Origin: Lonicera japonica | Lineage: Eukaryota > Streptophyta > Magnoliopsida > Dipsacales > Caprifoliaceae | NCBI GenBank assembly: GCA_021464415.1 | Contig: CM038470.1 | Span: 10,366,394 to 10,430,393, forward strand | Direction: 5' to 3' | DNA: 64,000 bases | In this document: one piece after another, positions 11,348 to 22,831 of the stretch | Numbering within the stretch: the first letter of the stretch is position 1 | How the letters are laid out: every line of letters begins with the position of its first letter | The notes under the pieces: generated by a model | Told to the model about the DNA's origin: nothing | Database searches by the model: none | Seen by the model: only the letters and a program-made list of their open reading frames with translations | Program-made: the position numbers and the translations under genes

Positions 11348-11755
11348 AGATACTCAATGTCGAGTGAGTAACAATAAAGATACTCTCCTAATGAAAGTAG
11401 AGTTTTACCACATTTACTCATCATAAATTAGATGAGTGTATTTCAAAAAATAGGCCATAACTTAAGTAATTGTTAAAATTCTAGATTCTCAATGTTGGGT
11501 GAGTACCAATAAATATATTCTCGCAATGACGAAATAGTATTAACACATTTACTCATCATAAATTGGACGAATATATCTAAATTTTTTTTATATTATCTTA
11601 AATTATTGATGAAATTTGAGATACTCAACGTCGAGTAAGTACCAACGAAGATACTCTCCCAATAACGAGAGAGTATTAACATAATTGTGATTATTAAATT
11701 AGAAGGTGGTGAAATAAAATGTTTGTGATAAATTTTTTAAAAGCGAAAATGTAAG
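11348..11755. repeat. Three-copy tandem repeat of about 135 bp
   Basis: Copies start at 11348, 11483 and 11619 (spacings 135 and 136). Each has AGATACTCAATGTCGAGT-like sequence, then a run ending GATACTCTCC, then a stretch around TTACTCATCATAAATT. The third copy is truncated near 11700. Divergence between copies is moderate. Confidence 0.75.
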
Positions 11756-12657
11756 GTATAGTATGTTGTTGTGAATATTTTATATAATTGCAAGTGTACA
11801 AATCGGATACTATTATAACTTAAGTAGGAGCGAGGTCGAACTCTGGGAACTTGGCGGATAGAACGTATGTATCTCTTTCACTAACTATAATTAATTCATA
11901 ACCTAGCTTAAAAATTTAGTGAGATGGTTTATTAACCAAAAATACGAATAAAATAATAAAATACTAGTGAAATAATTAATTAATAAAATACTAGGGTAGC
12001 GGAGTAATATATTTGATATTATGTTCTTAATATTGATGTCCAACAAACTCTACTTATTAATTCTTTCACACCCAAATGTATGTATAAGATCAAAACACTC
12101 ACTATATCCGTCAAAACACAATTTATATCCGCTTTTAACAAATCATAAGGTGAATCCAACAAAAAATAATGAGAATCAAAATTTATTTTTTATTAGTTAA
12201 AATAGGCATTTAATAGGAAACATTATTTTAGCATTAAAGCATTAAATTTGTAGAGTCAATTAGCATGAACACGTGTAAGAGAATCAATCAAATATACTCA
12301 TCATTAACCCTGAAAAATAATCTAGCCTAGCATATTTGTAAAAAAAAAAACAAATAATTATATAATGTATAAATAAGTAAATTAAATATTTACTTGAGTA
12401 AGCGCAAATAAATTAAAGAAAAAAATGAAATACAAATTAATTATAGTAATCTGTAAAGCATCTAAAAATTAATCAAAAGACTAATAAAAAAATAATGGGC
12501 TCGGTAAGGAGGAAGAAGAAAAAAAAAAAAAAATAGTTCACAACTCTTCTCGATAAACATGTGAAAGAAAGAGAAAGAACAAAATGTAGCTTGTTGCACC
12601 TGCTGTTTGTTGATAAGAAAGAAAGGAGGAGAAAATAAAAGAAAATAAAAAATATAA
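11756..12657. other. Left flank of the Mutator-like insertion, probable old repeat
   Basis: No gene. The sequence near 11790-11850 (GCAAGTGTACAAATCGGA, later GAGCGAGGTCGAACTCTGGG) has the flavour of LTR or leader sequence of large plant retrotransposons, but I cannot define ends. The last nine bases (12649-12657, AAAATATAA) are the left target duplication of the Mutator-like element; the interrupted sequence resumes at 17504. Confidence 0.4.
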
Positions 12658-12815
12658 GGGGTTTATTGACTTAACCCCCTGCGCTAAGAGCCATTTTTGA
12701 GAAAACCCCCCAAAATAATTTTTATTAGACTTAACCCCCTAAATCCTGACGTCGTTCGTTTTTCGTCAAAAATAATTTTTTTTAGACGATTATGCCCTTC
12801 TGTTTGTTTAACCCC
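12658..12815 (+). repeat. Left terminal inverted repeat of the MULE
   Basis: Starts GGGGTTTATTGACTTAACCC and ends at GTTTAACCCC. It matches the reverse complement of 17339-17494 with only a few substitutions and small gaps. Confidence 0.92.
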
Positions 12816-13062
12816 CTTTAACCAACCAACTAACCCTTAGCTCTGTTGCATTATCAATATATATACACAAATGTATGCTTGCTGCTATCTTCATCTTCTT
12901 CAGCTGAAATCGATAGTTACCCACTTCACTTCGTCTTCTTCTTAATAGTTCGTCTTTCATCACTAGGTTAGAAGCCGTAAGCCCACGGTTGCCATTTATT
13001 TTTGCAAGTAACCCTAAAACCACGGTGCTATATTTGACGACATTAGTAACCCTAGGTTCAAA
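12816..13062. other. Subterminal region and probable promoter/leader of the zinc-finger gene
   Basis: Non-coding on the + strand up to the ATG at 13063. It contains AATATATATACACAAATG at about 12856 (TATA-like), which could serve the + strand gene. A minus-strand ORF here (13023-12808) is taken as chance. Confidence 0.4.
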
Positions 13063-13676
13063 ATGGGTGGAGGTGAAGTTTCGAACTCTGAATCAAAGGT
13101 ATGTGGATGCGATTGATTGACTTTTTGCTTAAGTTCAGAACATTATAATTATTATTGTACTTGTTTCAAGTTTTAACTTGCCAGATGTGTAATAATGGTG
13201 GTGACTGCCCTTGGGTCTATACAAGGTGCAAAAACAGAGGTTGCAACTCTGTCCTTATGCTACTTACATCAAGGACAGAGAAGAATCCAAACAAAAAAAT
13301 TCTCAAGTGTTCGAATTATGGATGCAGTAATTGAAAATGGCTTGATGAAGCAATTGTAGAAGGTAGTGGTCAGGGATCATCCAACTGAAGAGAGTGTTTC
13401 CAATGTGGTGAAGAAGGCCACTTCAAGTCAAATTGCCCATGGTTGGATTATCAATGCACAATGAACCATTATAATGATACAATGGCTTTTAGGACATCAA
13501 ATGTGGCACATAGTAAATGAATGAAGTATTTGAAATGTAATGTGTGTGGTTGTTTCAAGTGGTTAAGAGAAGTAGTTATGCAGAAAAAGATGAAAGAAGT
13601 TAGCATTGATGTAAATGTCTCATTGGATGCATTTTGTAACAACTTTACTACTAATGTAATTGTGACCAAGAAATAA
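13063..13676 (+). pseudogene. MULE-borne GRF/CCHC zinc-finger gene, inactivated
   Basis: Exon 1 13063-13098 (MGGGEVSNSESK) has a GT donor. Exon 2 starts at 13185 after CAG and stays in one frame to TAA at 13674-13676. It reads as a GRF-type zinc finger (CPWVYTRCKNRGCN, then ILKCSNYGCSN and KWLDEA), a CCHC knuckle CFQCGEEGHFKSNC, and a second piece like the end of a GRF finger (YLKCNVCGCFKWLREVV). Three in-frame stops, all TGA (13332, 13386, 13518), break it. It lies in the same orientation relative to the transposase as mudrB does in maize MuDR (convergent), but shows no evident similarity to what I know of MURB. It may be an accessory transposition gene or a captured host fragment. Confidence 0.62.
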
Positions 13677-13984
13677 AGAGAAACAAACTTCATTATATTT
13701 CATTCCATTCATGTTGAGTGCTTACATTTGTGATACTTTTATCATATACCATATAACCATAACTTCACAAAAATATTAAGTTCACAAACTTAAAAAAAAA
13801 ATACACAAACTACCATCATCATTACTGCACAAAAAATTACTGAACAACGTAATTTCTACAAAAGCATCATATTGCTATATCTTGGCCAATTGGTTGGCTA
13901 CTATGTTCACCACTTCCTTGTGCAATTCCACTGTCTTGGCCTATAGGTTGGCTACTGTGTTGCCCTCTTCCTTGCTTAGCTGCT

Positions 13985-16930
13985 CTGCTCTGCCACCCTC
14001 AGATCCTTAGGTTGTGGCACCTCTACTGGTTGTTGTGTTCCTGGGACCTTTAGGCCTTCCTCATTTTGATCTAGGTGGAGGTGGTTGGGCATTTGCATTG
14101 CCACTTGCTTGCTCCTCCCTTGGAGGCCATTTACATGTCCTTATGTTGTGCCCCAACAGTTCATACTTCTTGAACTTTTTTTGTGTCATTGATTGGCCTT
14201 CATCAAACCCCTTTTTCCTATTGTTTGCAGGCCTACCAGGTGGCCTATATATGAAAGGAATTTTAATCTCAAATGGTGCCTACAAGTTTGATTACATAAA
14301 ACAGGAATGAGTATACTCACTTTGAAATGTTTTATTATGACAAAATAGTAAGGATAAAATTTATACTTACTTCAGCCCACAACTTGTGATTTGGTAAAGG
14401 TGGCACTGACCTTGCATAGGCATTGGCATACCTTTCCACTGTTATATAGTGTGAACAATACCTACATAAATGCAAGCTACCAGTTATGAATCTTATAAAA
14501 TGTTCGAAGTATGAGATAATTAATGGTAAAGTATATGTACTTACTCTACCCAATTCAATCTTCTCTGTTCAATACAACAAACAACGTGAATGCAATGGAT
14601 TCATGTTATCAACCATTTTATACACTCACAAGTCTTTGAAGTCAGCTTCACAGTCCAACTTTGATTATACACCCCTTCAACACTGTATTCATGCAAGTTT
14701 GAAGGGTGAACAATGTAATTTCGGACATCTTCTTTCATTTTATTAATGACATCCATAACCCTAGGCACCAATACTATTGGTCCATGTTCCATTGAGCTTG
14801 CTTTCATGCTTCTGGTATACATTAAAATCATAACCATCTTATGGTACTTCTCAACAAAAACAGAAAATGGTTTGTCCCTCAATAGTATGATCCAATTGTT
14901 GAATGATTCAGAGAAGTTGTTAGTTATATGCTCAGAACACGAAGTCTCATCAAAGTAGGCCTTACACCATGATGGTACATTTTGCCTCAGCAAGTGTTCA
15001 TGGGCACTTGAATATTTGCTTTGAAGTTCCTCTATGAACTTGTTGTGATCATCCATCATGTAGGCCCTATCAGCTCCTCAACTAAGCTCCTCCAACCTCT
15101 TTCCATTGTACCTAGCCTTCTTGAAGTTTTTGTAAATATGCCTAAAACAACCTCTGTGAACTGATAAAGGGAAATACTTGTGAACTGCATCCTGTATTCC
15201 TTTGACACCATCAGATATGAAAGTTAACTTAACATGATGCATTTCAAGATGAGGCTTCATTTTCCATACAAAATCATCCCATGTTTCCTTGCATTCAGAT
15301 TGGCACAGGTAAATAGCTAGAGGAAACATGCCATTGTTTCCATCCAATTCACACATGGATAAACAAACACCCTTGTACTTCCCTTTCAAAAAACAACCAT
15401 CCATGCCCACTAGAGGCCTACAACCCTCAACAAAGTCCATCAAAGAAGCATCTAAAGCAATACATATTCCTTTGAATGTTCCATTTGCATACCTTATCAC
15501 TTCTGCAACACTACCAGGATTTGATTTATGTATCTTAATTGCAACCTTAGGCAGATCAGTATACCCCTGCTCATAGCTTCCATTAACAAGCTCCAATACT
15601 TGCATTTTTGCACTCCATGCTATCTAATAGGAAATGAAAACCCCAAACTTTTTCCACATCTCCAACTGGATATATTTTGCTGCAGAACTCTTGTTGTGGA
15701 GTCTAACACCCTCTTTTAATTGTTTGGCAACCCAAGGTGCATTGGCAAGAGAATTTTTTCCTATAGCATCACTTTGGCATGTATGATCTTTCTCAACTTT
15801 TTTTAGCATGAAATTATAATTAGGTGTCTTTTGCTTAACATAAGCAAACCACTTGCAATTAGGATCAATGCACTTCACCCTCACTCTATTACTATCATTG
15901 TGCACATAAGTGAAAACAAACTTATTACTGACAGCATGAGTTCTCAGGTAAAATCTAACATCATAGACTGTCCTAAATTGCATCCCAACATTCAGTGGAA
16001 CGTCCTGTACATTAGGTATTTCCTGTTCATCTGCTTCAACATCCATGTATACATTGCTATTCTGGTTCACAAACTCCGTAAAATTCATTCTGATTTTCAG
16101 GTGAATTTACAACTTCATCTTCATTATTAGAATGGCCACTATGATAAGCCTCCTCATGTTTAACATTATCAGGTGCATCAGGTTGTGGCTGCTCTGTTTG
16201 TTCATACTTAGTTTGTGCTTGCTCTGTTTGTTCATGCAATGGTTGTGCTTGCTCTGTTTCTTCATGCAATGGTTGTGGCTGCTCTGTTTCTTCATACACA
16301 GGTTGTGGCTGCTATGTTTCTTCCTGCTCTGTTTGCCTATCCACATCCATAGGCTGTGGCATTGGAGGCAGTTCATCTAGATATTTCGATGAGATATAGT
16401 CCTCTATAATTTGTACCCTCTTCCTGGCATGTTTTTTTATACTTTTTACTTCTTGCCTTACTAGATTCTGCTTGTCGAGGAGTTGGCACATGATATATTT
16501 CCATTGGGGTATGTGGTGATGGTGGTTGTGGTGGTGATGGTGGTAATGGTGGCATTGGAACTTTGTCTACACTAAGTGGCTCATCATACTATACAGCAAT
16601 AAACAAATGAAACATTATATCATCCTCTACATAACTGTCATTAAAACACATCAACACATCCTCATCGTTTTCAATAATCATCCTCACCCCATCTAGAATG
16701 TACTCTGGGGCAGTATCAATGGAAAACTTATAATTTACATTTGCCATATAACCATTGATGGTCTCATTAATTACATGTACTAGCCCATACAAACACAAAC
16801 AATCCCCATTTAATCTCCCTATCTGAAGAACCTCGCCACCAATGTAATCACTAACTTTTCAATGACAACTCACAACATTTTTACGATCCTAAGTACCATA
16901 AAAATGTAGAACAACATGCCGGATTGGGTA
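13985..16930 (-). pseudogene. MuDR-type transposase of the MULE, with nonsense mutations
   Basis: Read on the minus strand. The N-terminal part near 16930-16590 (HVVLHFYG, KVSDYIGGEVLQI) resembles the PB1-like domain of plant MULE transposases. Next come a Pro-rich and a Glu/Gln-rich linker, and a WRKY/GCM1-like DNA-binding zinc region (KCIDPNCKWFAYVK ... DHTC). Then comes the MULE catalytic core, with GMDGCFLKGKYKG (first Asp) and LTFISDGVKGIQDAV (second Asp), and a SWIM finger (CECIKW ... HCIH). The C-terminal tail is proline-rich with a knuckle-like LLGHNIRTC near 14150. From 16088 to 14601 the frame is constant, broken only by stops near 15624, 15078 and 14601. Other breaks lie in the linker. 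It would cut and join the terminal repeats in the nucleus if intact. Confidence 0.88.
16181..16330 (-). repeat. 30-bp coding tandem repeat in the transposase linker
   Basis: About five copies of a 30-bp unit. On the minus strand they encode variants of the decapeptide EETEQPQPLH. Copy number changes in such in-frame repeats would not shift the frame. Confidence 0.85.
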
Positions 16931-17338
16931 AATCTTCTATTTTATAGAAGTACTGTTAAATAGCAAAAGAAGAAAATAACAAAATTAAGTAGACATACAT
17001 ATGAAACTAGGGTTAACTAATAACTAAATAAAACATAAATGTTAACCATAACATAAACATCCATTGACAAATACGATCATATTAGCCCTAAATCATCAGT
17101 GGAAGACGAAAGGTGCACAATTTAATACTCACAATATTTCGCGCATTGTAAGATTAGGAGTCGAAGAACTCATTGTTGAGTTTGCGTCGGTACACCAGCG
17201 CCTTCAATCATCTTCTTACACTGATTTTCGACTTCGATCGAAGCTTCAAAGTGTTTGCAATGGAGGTTTTGTAGCGGAGGGGGTTTTTGCGCTCAAAGTT
17301 GGAGAAGGAGGAGAATGGCGATGCATAACTACTGATTT

Positions 17339-17494
17339 GGGGTTAAACAAACAGAAGGGCATAATCGTCAAAAAAAATATTTTTGACGAAAAACGGACGG
17401 AGTCAGGATTTAGGGGGTTAAGTCTAATAAAAATTATTTTGGGGGGTTTTCTCAAATATGGCTATTAGCATAGGGGGTTAAGTCAATAAACCCC
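17339..17494 (-). repeat. Right terminal inverted repeat of the MULE
   Basis: Ends in AAGTCAATAAACCCC and mirrors 12658-12815. It is followed by the target duplication AAAATATAA at 17495-17503. The open stretch 17064-17468 on the + strand runs through the repeat and is not a gene. Confidence 0.92.
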
Positions 17495-17503
17495 AAAATA
17501 TAA

Positions 17504-18288
17504 TGGCTGCTATCAATTTAATTGCTGCGGCTCTTTCTTTTATATCGGAGATGATAGCCTCAAGAAATTAATTAATCAATGAATTTTAATTGAGTGGGCT
17601 TGAATTTCATTGGGCAATGTGTTACTTGGGCCGCTGGTTTGTTTTGGCTTGTTTAATCTTCTTGATTTAATTGAATGAATATGGACATAGCTTGTATAAT
17701 GGGTTGCAGCTGAGCTTGGTTGGATTAATGAAGTAGGCTTGTTATTTTAATTGGCCTGCTGAAATTAAATTTTCAGCGCATTATTTGTATTTTGGCCAAA
17801 ATTTTACACTCCAAAATTTCGATTAACGCAAAGTTTTTGCTCACACATAGTTAACTCAAAGATTTAGAACTTTTATATCTGAAGTTTTTTTTAAATTCCT
17901 TACAGATCAATGCCATAAATTTTTTTGAACACAGATGTTGTGCGCAGTCAATTTCTTTTTCATTCGAAATCTTCTCAATTTAATTTTAATAATTTAAAAA
18001 ACTTAAAAAACACAATAAATATAATAATATATATTCTCTAGAGTAGATATTAATAAACTAAAAATACTATTTTTTTGACACATTACACGTGTCAGGACAA
18101 CATAAGAGTCACATTTATCGCTGCCCAAAAATAAGGTAAACAGACATTATCATCCCCATCAAAACAAGCTACAAGAAAGTAATAAGGAGGAACGGGGGTG
18201 GTTTTGCTTTTGGGAGCTGAGAAGAGAAAACAAACACAAAACAGACAGCAGAAGCAACAACGCAACCAGAAAGAAAGAGAGAGAGATA
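17504..18288 (+). other. Right flank of the MULE and TON1 promoter/5' UTR
   Basis: 17504-17900 continues the sequence interrupted by the MULE and looks like old repeat DNA. From about 18060 the sequence changes to a gene-like upstream region. A G-box core CACGTG lies at 18086-18091 and a purine-rich leader (AAAGAGAGAGAGATA) precedes the TON1 ATG at 18289. No convincing TATA box was found. Confidence 0.5.
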
Positions 18289-21200
18289 ATGGACGATTAC
18301 ACAAGAGAGATGATGGACCTCAAGACCCTCGTCACTCGAACCCTAGAGAAGAAAGGCGTCCTCGCTAAGATCCGAGTCAGTACATATCTCTCATTTCGTC
18401 TCTTTCCAATTCATTATCTCTCGAAACTCCATTTAAATATACGTATCTCTACGTACATTCGTAATTTTGTTCAATGAGACACCTTCTTTGACGGATCGGG
18501 TGTTTATACGCATTATTTTTACAAGCTTTTTCTCTTTTTATGATATAATTGAGGAAAGATTAATGTGTTTATTTAAGTAAGTATTGACCTTGTTACTCGA
18601 ACAGAAGCAATGTTCCATTTTTTAACCCCTAAAATTGGAAGTTTTAGTTCTCTTAACCCTTGAAGGGGGAAGATAATTGTACTTTACCTTTTTATTTTGG
18701 CCCATTATACTATAAAGTTCAGCATTAATGAGAAAATTGAGGACAATGAAATAAACTATGAGAGTCTTTTCTCTGTCTCTGGTGGAAAATGTAGTTAGGA
18801 AGCTCTGTACTTGCATTCACTGAAATTGTAGACGTGTTAACTTTTATGTTAAAAGCGAAGCAAATTATTGATAAATGTTAACTTACACAATGATAATCAT
18901 TATTAAGGATTTTTCAAGCTATAATCTTTTACTTTATGTTTTTCGTGTTCGTTCACATTAATGACTTTTGCTGCATTTGCTGTTTTGCAAGGCTGAGCTT
19001 AGAGCAAGCGTATTTGAGGCAATTGAAGAAGAGGACAAGGCAATTGAGAAAGATGAAGGTTTGCCTCCCGCACTATTGGGTAGCTGCAACGATCGTGCAA
19101 AACAACTTCATGCTTCTCCTTCAGGTACCTGTTCAAATTTAGTATATTCTGTTAACATTTCACACTATCTCTTGACTCGGAAACTTTTTGGAGGTCAACT
19201 TTTATTTAGGATTATCTTTAACCTTATTCTTTCTGGTTAAGCAATATATTTGGTTTTAGCTTTTCCTGATTGCATTTAAAAATGCTGATTCAAAAGAAAT
19301 TACAAAGCTTCAAAATTGTCTAAGAATAAATTTATTTTTGCTATTTGCTCGAACTGTGTGTGGCCTATGCTGTCTCTACTTGAAACCTATTGTTATCAGC
19401 AAACCAGGGGTCAGCTTTTGCCTGTTATCAGCCCACCCACAGATTAGTGGCAGTAACTTATAAGCTATGATGTTTATTTGCATATCGCCCCTCTTTATCT
19501 CTCTCCATTGATATTGGGATATTACTTTAGAGGGGAATGACACGTTCTCGTGAATTTTTTTTTCTGTTACGTTATTAGAGTATTCCAGGTTACTATCTAT
19601 TACCCAAAGCATCTTGAAGTTTTTTGCTTAATGGTTACAACTTCTAGTAAAATATAAAACTCTTAGTTTTATGAGAGATTTAAAGGAAATCTAAAGAAAC
19701 TGACATGGTGTATGCAAAAATATAAGTATGAGACCAAGGGTTGGCGTAGTGTTGATGGACCATTCCACCTTGTGTTGGCAAGGTTTTGAGCCTCATTCTT
19801 GCCACCCCTATTCAACACTGTGGCCTTTTCTCCCTGTCTTCTGATAAAATAAACACAGGGCTGATGTGGACCTTGAAAAATCTTCTCTTATCGGGCCAAA
19901 TTTTAGGGTCATGTATTCTGTTTGCTATACTGAGTGGGGTTCCAATATTATTTTTATAAGTATAAACTGAAGCTTAATCCTCTAGATAAACTCATCTACC
20001 AAAAGTGTTTTTGATGAATATTACCATATAGATCTAACAAATAAAATCACAAGTTTGACTGGAATCGTATATAGTATATAAGCAGGAATGGCTGAGTAAT
20101 ATAATATGCGTTTGAACTACTAACCTTTGGAAATGATAATTAGGTGCCAATGCGAACTCCATACGTACTTCTGTTTTTGTTACCTGTACCCCCAGAGTCT
20201 AGAGTCCATATTTTCTTATATCCTCGTCATACCAACCCAAAATGTTCTTGTTACTTAGAATGGAAAACTGGAAAAGAAGAGAAAAAGATTTCTAAACTCT
20301 TCAAAGTGTTACCACATGCTAAGATGCTTAGACAACCTTGCAATTGGTGCCAATCTACCAGATTAGAGAGATCTTTGACCAATGGAAAACTTATGTCTTG
20401 ACCATCTGCTTGTGGGCATGCAAGAACGCACCTATGTTCTTGGGATTTGTCTTTCAAAAAAATGATTTTCTACCTCTTAATCTGTGTTTAGTTTATTTAT
20501 TTGGTTTCACTTTGAAATGATAAATGCAGGAAGGCTACTAACTGCACTGATATGCGAATATATGGACTGGGCACAACTGAACCACACACTAAAAGTATAT
20601 TCGCCCGAGTGTAATTTGGTAATAACGTACAATTTTCTGTTTCCACACGGTATTCATAATCTTATCGCAATAATATATTTTCCACTTTTTTTTAATTAAT
20701 TTATTTGTATCACCTTAACTTATTTATAATGGATTTTCATATATTTTTACCTTTAATTGCAGCAACCAGATTCCTGGAAATCTGAGTTAAATGATTTTAG
20801 TAGCAAGAATGGATACGACCTTAATAGGAATGGAGATAGTGGTCCGTTGCTTTTGGATGTCCTCGAAGGATTCTTGAAATATGAGGTTTGGTATTTTATC
20901 CACTCTGCTATCAACCTTGCTGTACCTAGAAGTTGTATAATAAGTTGCTTTAACAGGACTGTGTTGCTTCTTACGTCTTATGACTTTATTTGTTAATTTG
21001 ATTGGGCTATCTGGATTTTTGAAACCTAGACAACAAATTTGCTATGTCATTAGTATTAAAAATAATGGGTTTGGGTTAAGAAGTAAATACATTAGTAAAT
21101 CATGTCTGTTAGTGTTCTTGTATCAAGTAATCCTTCTCTAGTCAATGATAATGAAACAAATCATTTGTTTTAATCATCTTTTGTGGTCGTTAACTTATGA

Positions 21201-22104
21201 TAGTGCAAATGAACTTTTATCGTTTAATTGTTGATATTGGTAATGGACCCAACAAACCTATACAGCAAAGTTGTTTGAAGTGCACAATATTAACCTTGTT
21301 TTTGTCACTTGTTCTATCGTCTCTATTCACTTTGTAATGAAAACTCAAGACCAACAAACTAATTATGGCGGAATGTTAATCCTGACCTTGAATAGAACTT
21401 CAAGTGATTGATAACAATCAAGTATTGCTGAAAAATCGGGGATGGTGAAATTAACTAAAGTAGAAATTTGGTTTTTGAGTCCTTTAAACAAAAATTCAAT
21501 ATGTTCTCTCTGTTTGTATCCGTATGTGGGCCAAAGGATACATCATCTCGATTACGATGTTGGGTTTCCATATTGAGTTTTCCTTGCAAGGTGAACATAG
21601 GTGGATAACAAGATTGAAAAGATGGCAAATCTGTTGTTTATCTTTTGCGGGAAGTCCGCAAAAGAAAGTTGCCTTATATATATGTATATACATATGATGT
21701 GTGTATATGTATATGCAATACTAATCAGTAGTCATGTATATTGAAAACATACAGGCATGTTTCCAAGATCATCTGGTAATTTGCGCTCTTAAAATGGTTT
21801 AGTATTTTGATTATAATTATTTCATATTTGGAGAAAGAATGCTTAATACGTTTCATTACTGATTTGCATAGTCTGAATATATATTAAACAATTGCAATTC
21901 CATGTTTATCATATGTGTACACAATGATGTTCTGGACAAAATTGTTTTTGCCTGCAGAACCTATCACAAGCAAGGGGTAGTACTGGAAGGAGATTAACCA
22001 CTCCAGAAACTGAGTCGTTTTCCAGTTCAGATTCCTGGAACAGTCGACGACCTTCTTCATCAGCCATGGCTGGGGGCTTACCTCCTCTTGGAAGGTGGTT
22101 GACC

Positions 22105-22146
<42 letters not shown>

Positions 22147-22831
22147 ATATATATATTTAACTCTTAATTAATAAACTTTTATCTTGTTTGACATGGATAT
22201 GATAGGCCAGTTCCAGCTTCCCAGGCATCTGGTAAGTGGTGAAATATTTTTACATTTTATTTTTCGCTTTATGCTTGTCTGCAATTCTTTGTATGTGATA
22301 TTGTTGATCATTCAGATAGGCGAGGCGGGTCCTCCATGTCTGGCTACAGGAAAGACGAATATAACTGGAGATATGATAGTGATGAACTCCCAGAGGAGGT
22401 GATTCGTGCTTCATCTGCCTTGGAAAACCTTCAGTTGGACAGAAAAGCTCGTAATCTGACCAGTTCTTGGCGGTTTGTTTATCACCTCTGTCTGAAACTC
22501 TTTTATTCTTTTAATTCTGATTTCCATTTGATTGCTACTTGTTCATGAACGTAATAAGGAAAATGGGTCTCTCATTATGCTAATGCTTTAGCAAAAGAGA
22601 ACTGTTCTTTTTGGGACACAATCATTGTATCAAATCCCACAATAGCAAACAAGTTTTCTTCTGAGCATCGGTGTTGAAAGTAGTGGATCCTTAAGAAGTG
22701 TGAAAGTCAAACAAGGACTCTTATTTTTGAATTGATGGACTATTTACAAATGTTTAACGCCATCTGTTGAATATTGGTGCAGAAATGCCGGGGATGGAAC
22801 CTCCGATGATGACAGCCGAGACCATATGTAG
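18289..22831 (+). CDS. TON1: TONNEAU1 (TON1) protein, eight coding exons
   Basis: Exons: 18289-18375, 18992-19124, 20530-20618, 20763-20885, 21958-22094, 22206-22231, 22316-22472, 22783-22831. All have GT-AG borders and consistent phase, giving 266 residues, close to the roughly 260 of Arabidopsis TON1. The start MDDYTREMMDLKTLVTRTLE is the family N-terminus. A LisH/FOP-type dimerisation segment (LLTALICEYMDWAQLNHTLK) lies at about residues 74-100. A Ser/Gly-rich linker follows, and then a C-terminal segment with ELPEEVIRASSALENLQLD. TON1 is a cytosolic and cortical microtubule-associated protein. It works with TRM proteins and PP2A (the TTP complex) to form the preprophase band and organise cortical arrays. 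No broken frame or missing region is seen. Exons are supported by phase and homology only. Confidence 0.93.
19740..19870 (+). repeat. Possible tRNA-derived SINE in TON1 intron 2
   Basis: TGGCGTAGTGT at 19742-19752 matches a polymerase III A-box and GGTTTTGAGCC at 19782-19792 is one base from a B-box. Their spacing is like that in tRNA-derived SINE heads. The tail end and target duplication were not identified. Confidence 0.4.
22107..22143 (+). repeat. (CT)n microsatellite in TON1 intron 5
   Basis: About 18 CT units start 12 bases after the exon 5 splice donor (22095), so length changes could influence splicing. Confidence 0.95.

Larger units (their letters stand above)
12658..17494 (-). mobile_element. 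Complete Mutator-like element (MULE) with 9-bp target duplication
   Basis: The element is 4837 bp. It is bounded by inverted repeats of about 157 bp and by the perfect 9-bp duplication AAAATATAA (12649-12657 and 17495-17503), the usual Mutator target-site length. Inside are two convergent dead genes: a zinc-finger gene on the + strand (13063-13676) and a MuDR-type transposase on the - strand (about 16930-13985). Most transposase damage is by stop codons rather than frameshifts, so its decay is recent to moderate. The intact ends mean it might still be mobilised by an active relative. Confidence 0.93.

Noticed and set aside
14014..14310. Plus-strand ORF inside the MULE
   Set aside because: It lies opposite the proline-rich C-terminal tail of the transposase, which has clear homology on the minus strand.
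17064..17468. 134-codon plus-strand ORF at the right end of the MULE
   Set aside because: It runs through the terminal inverted repeat and has no domain; this is chance open frame.
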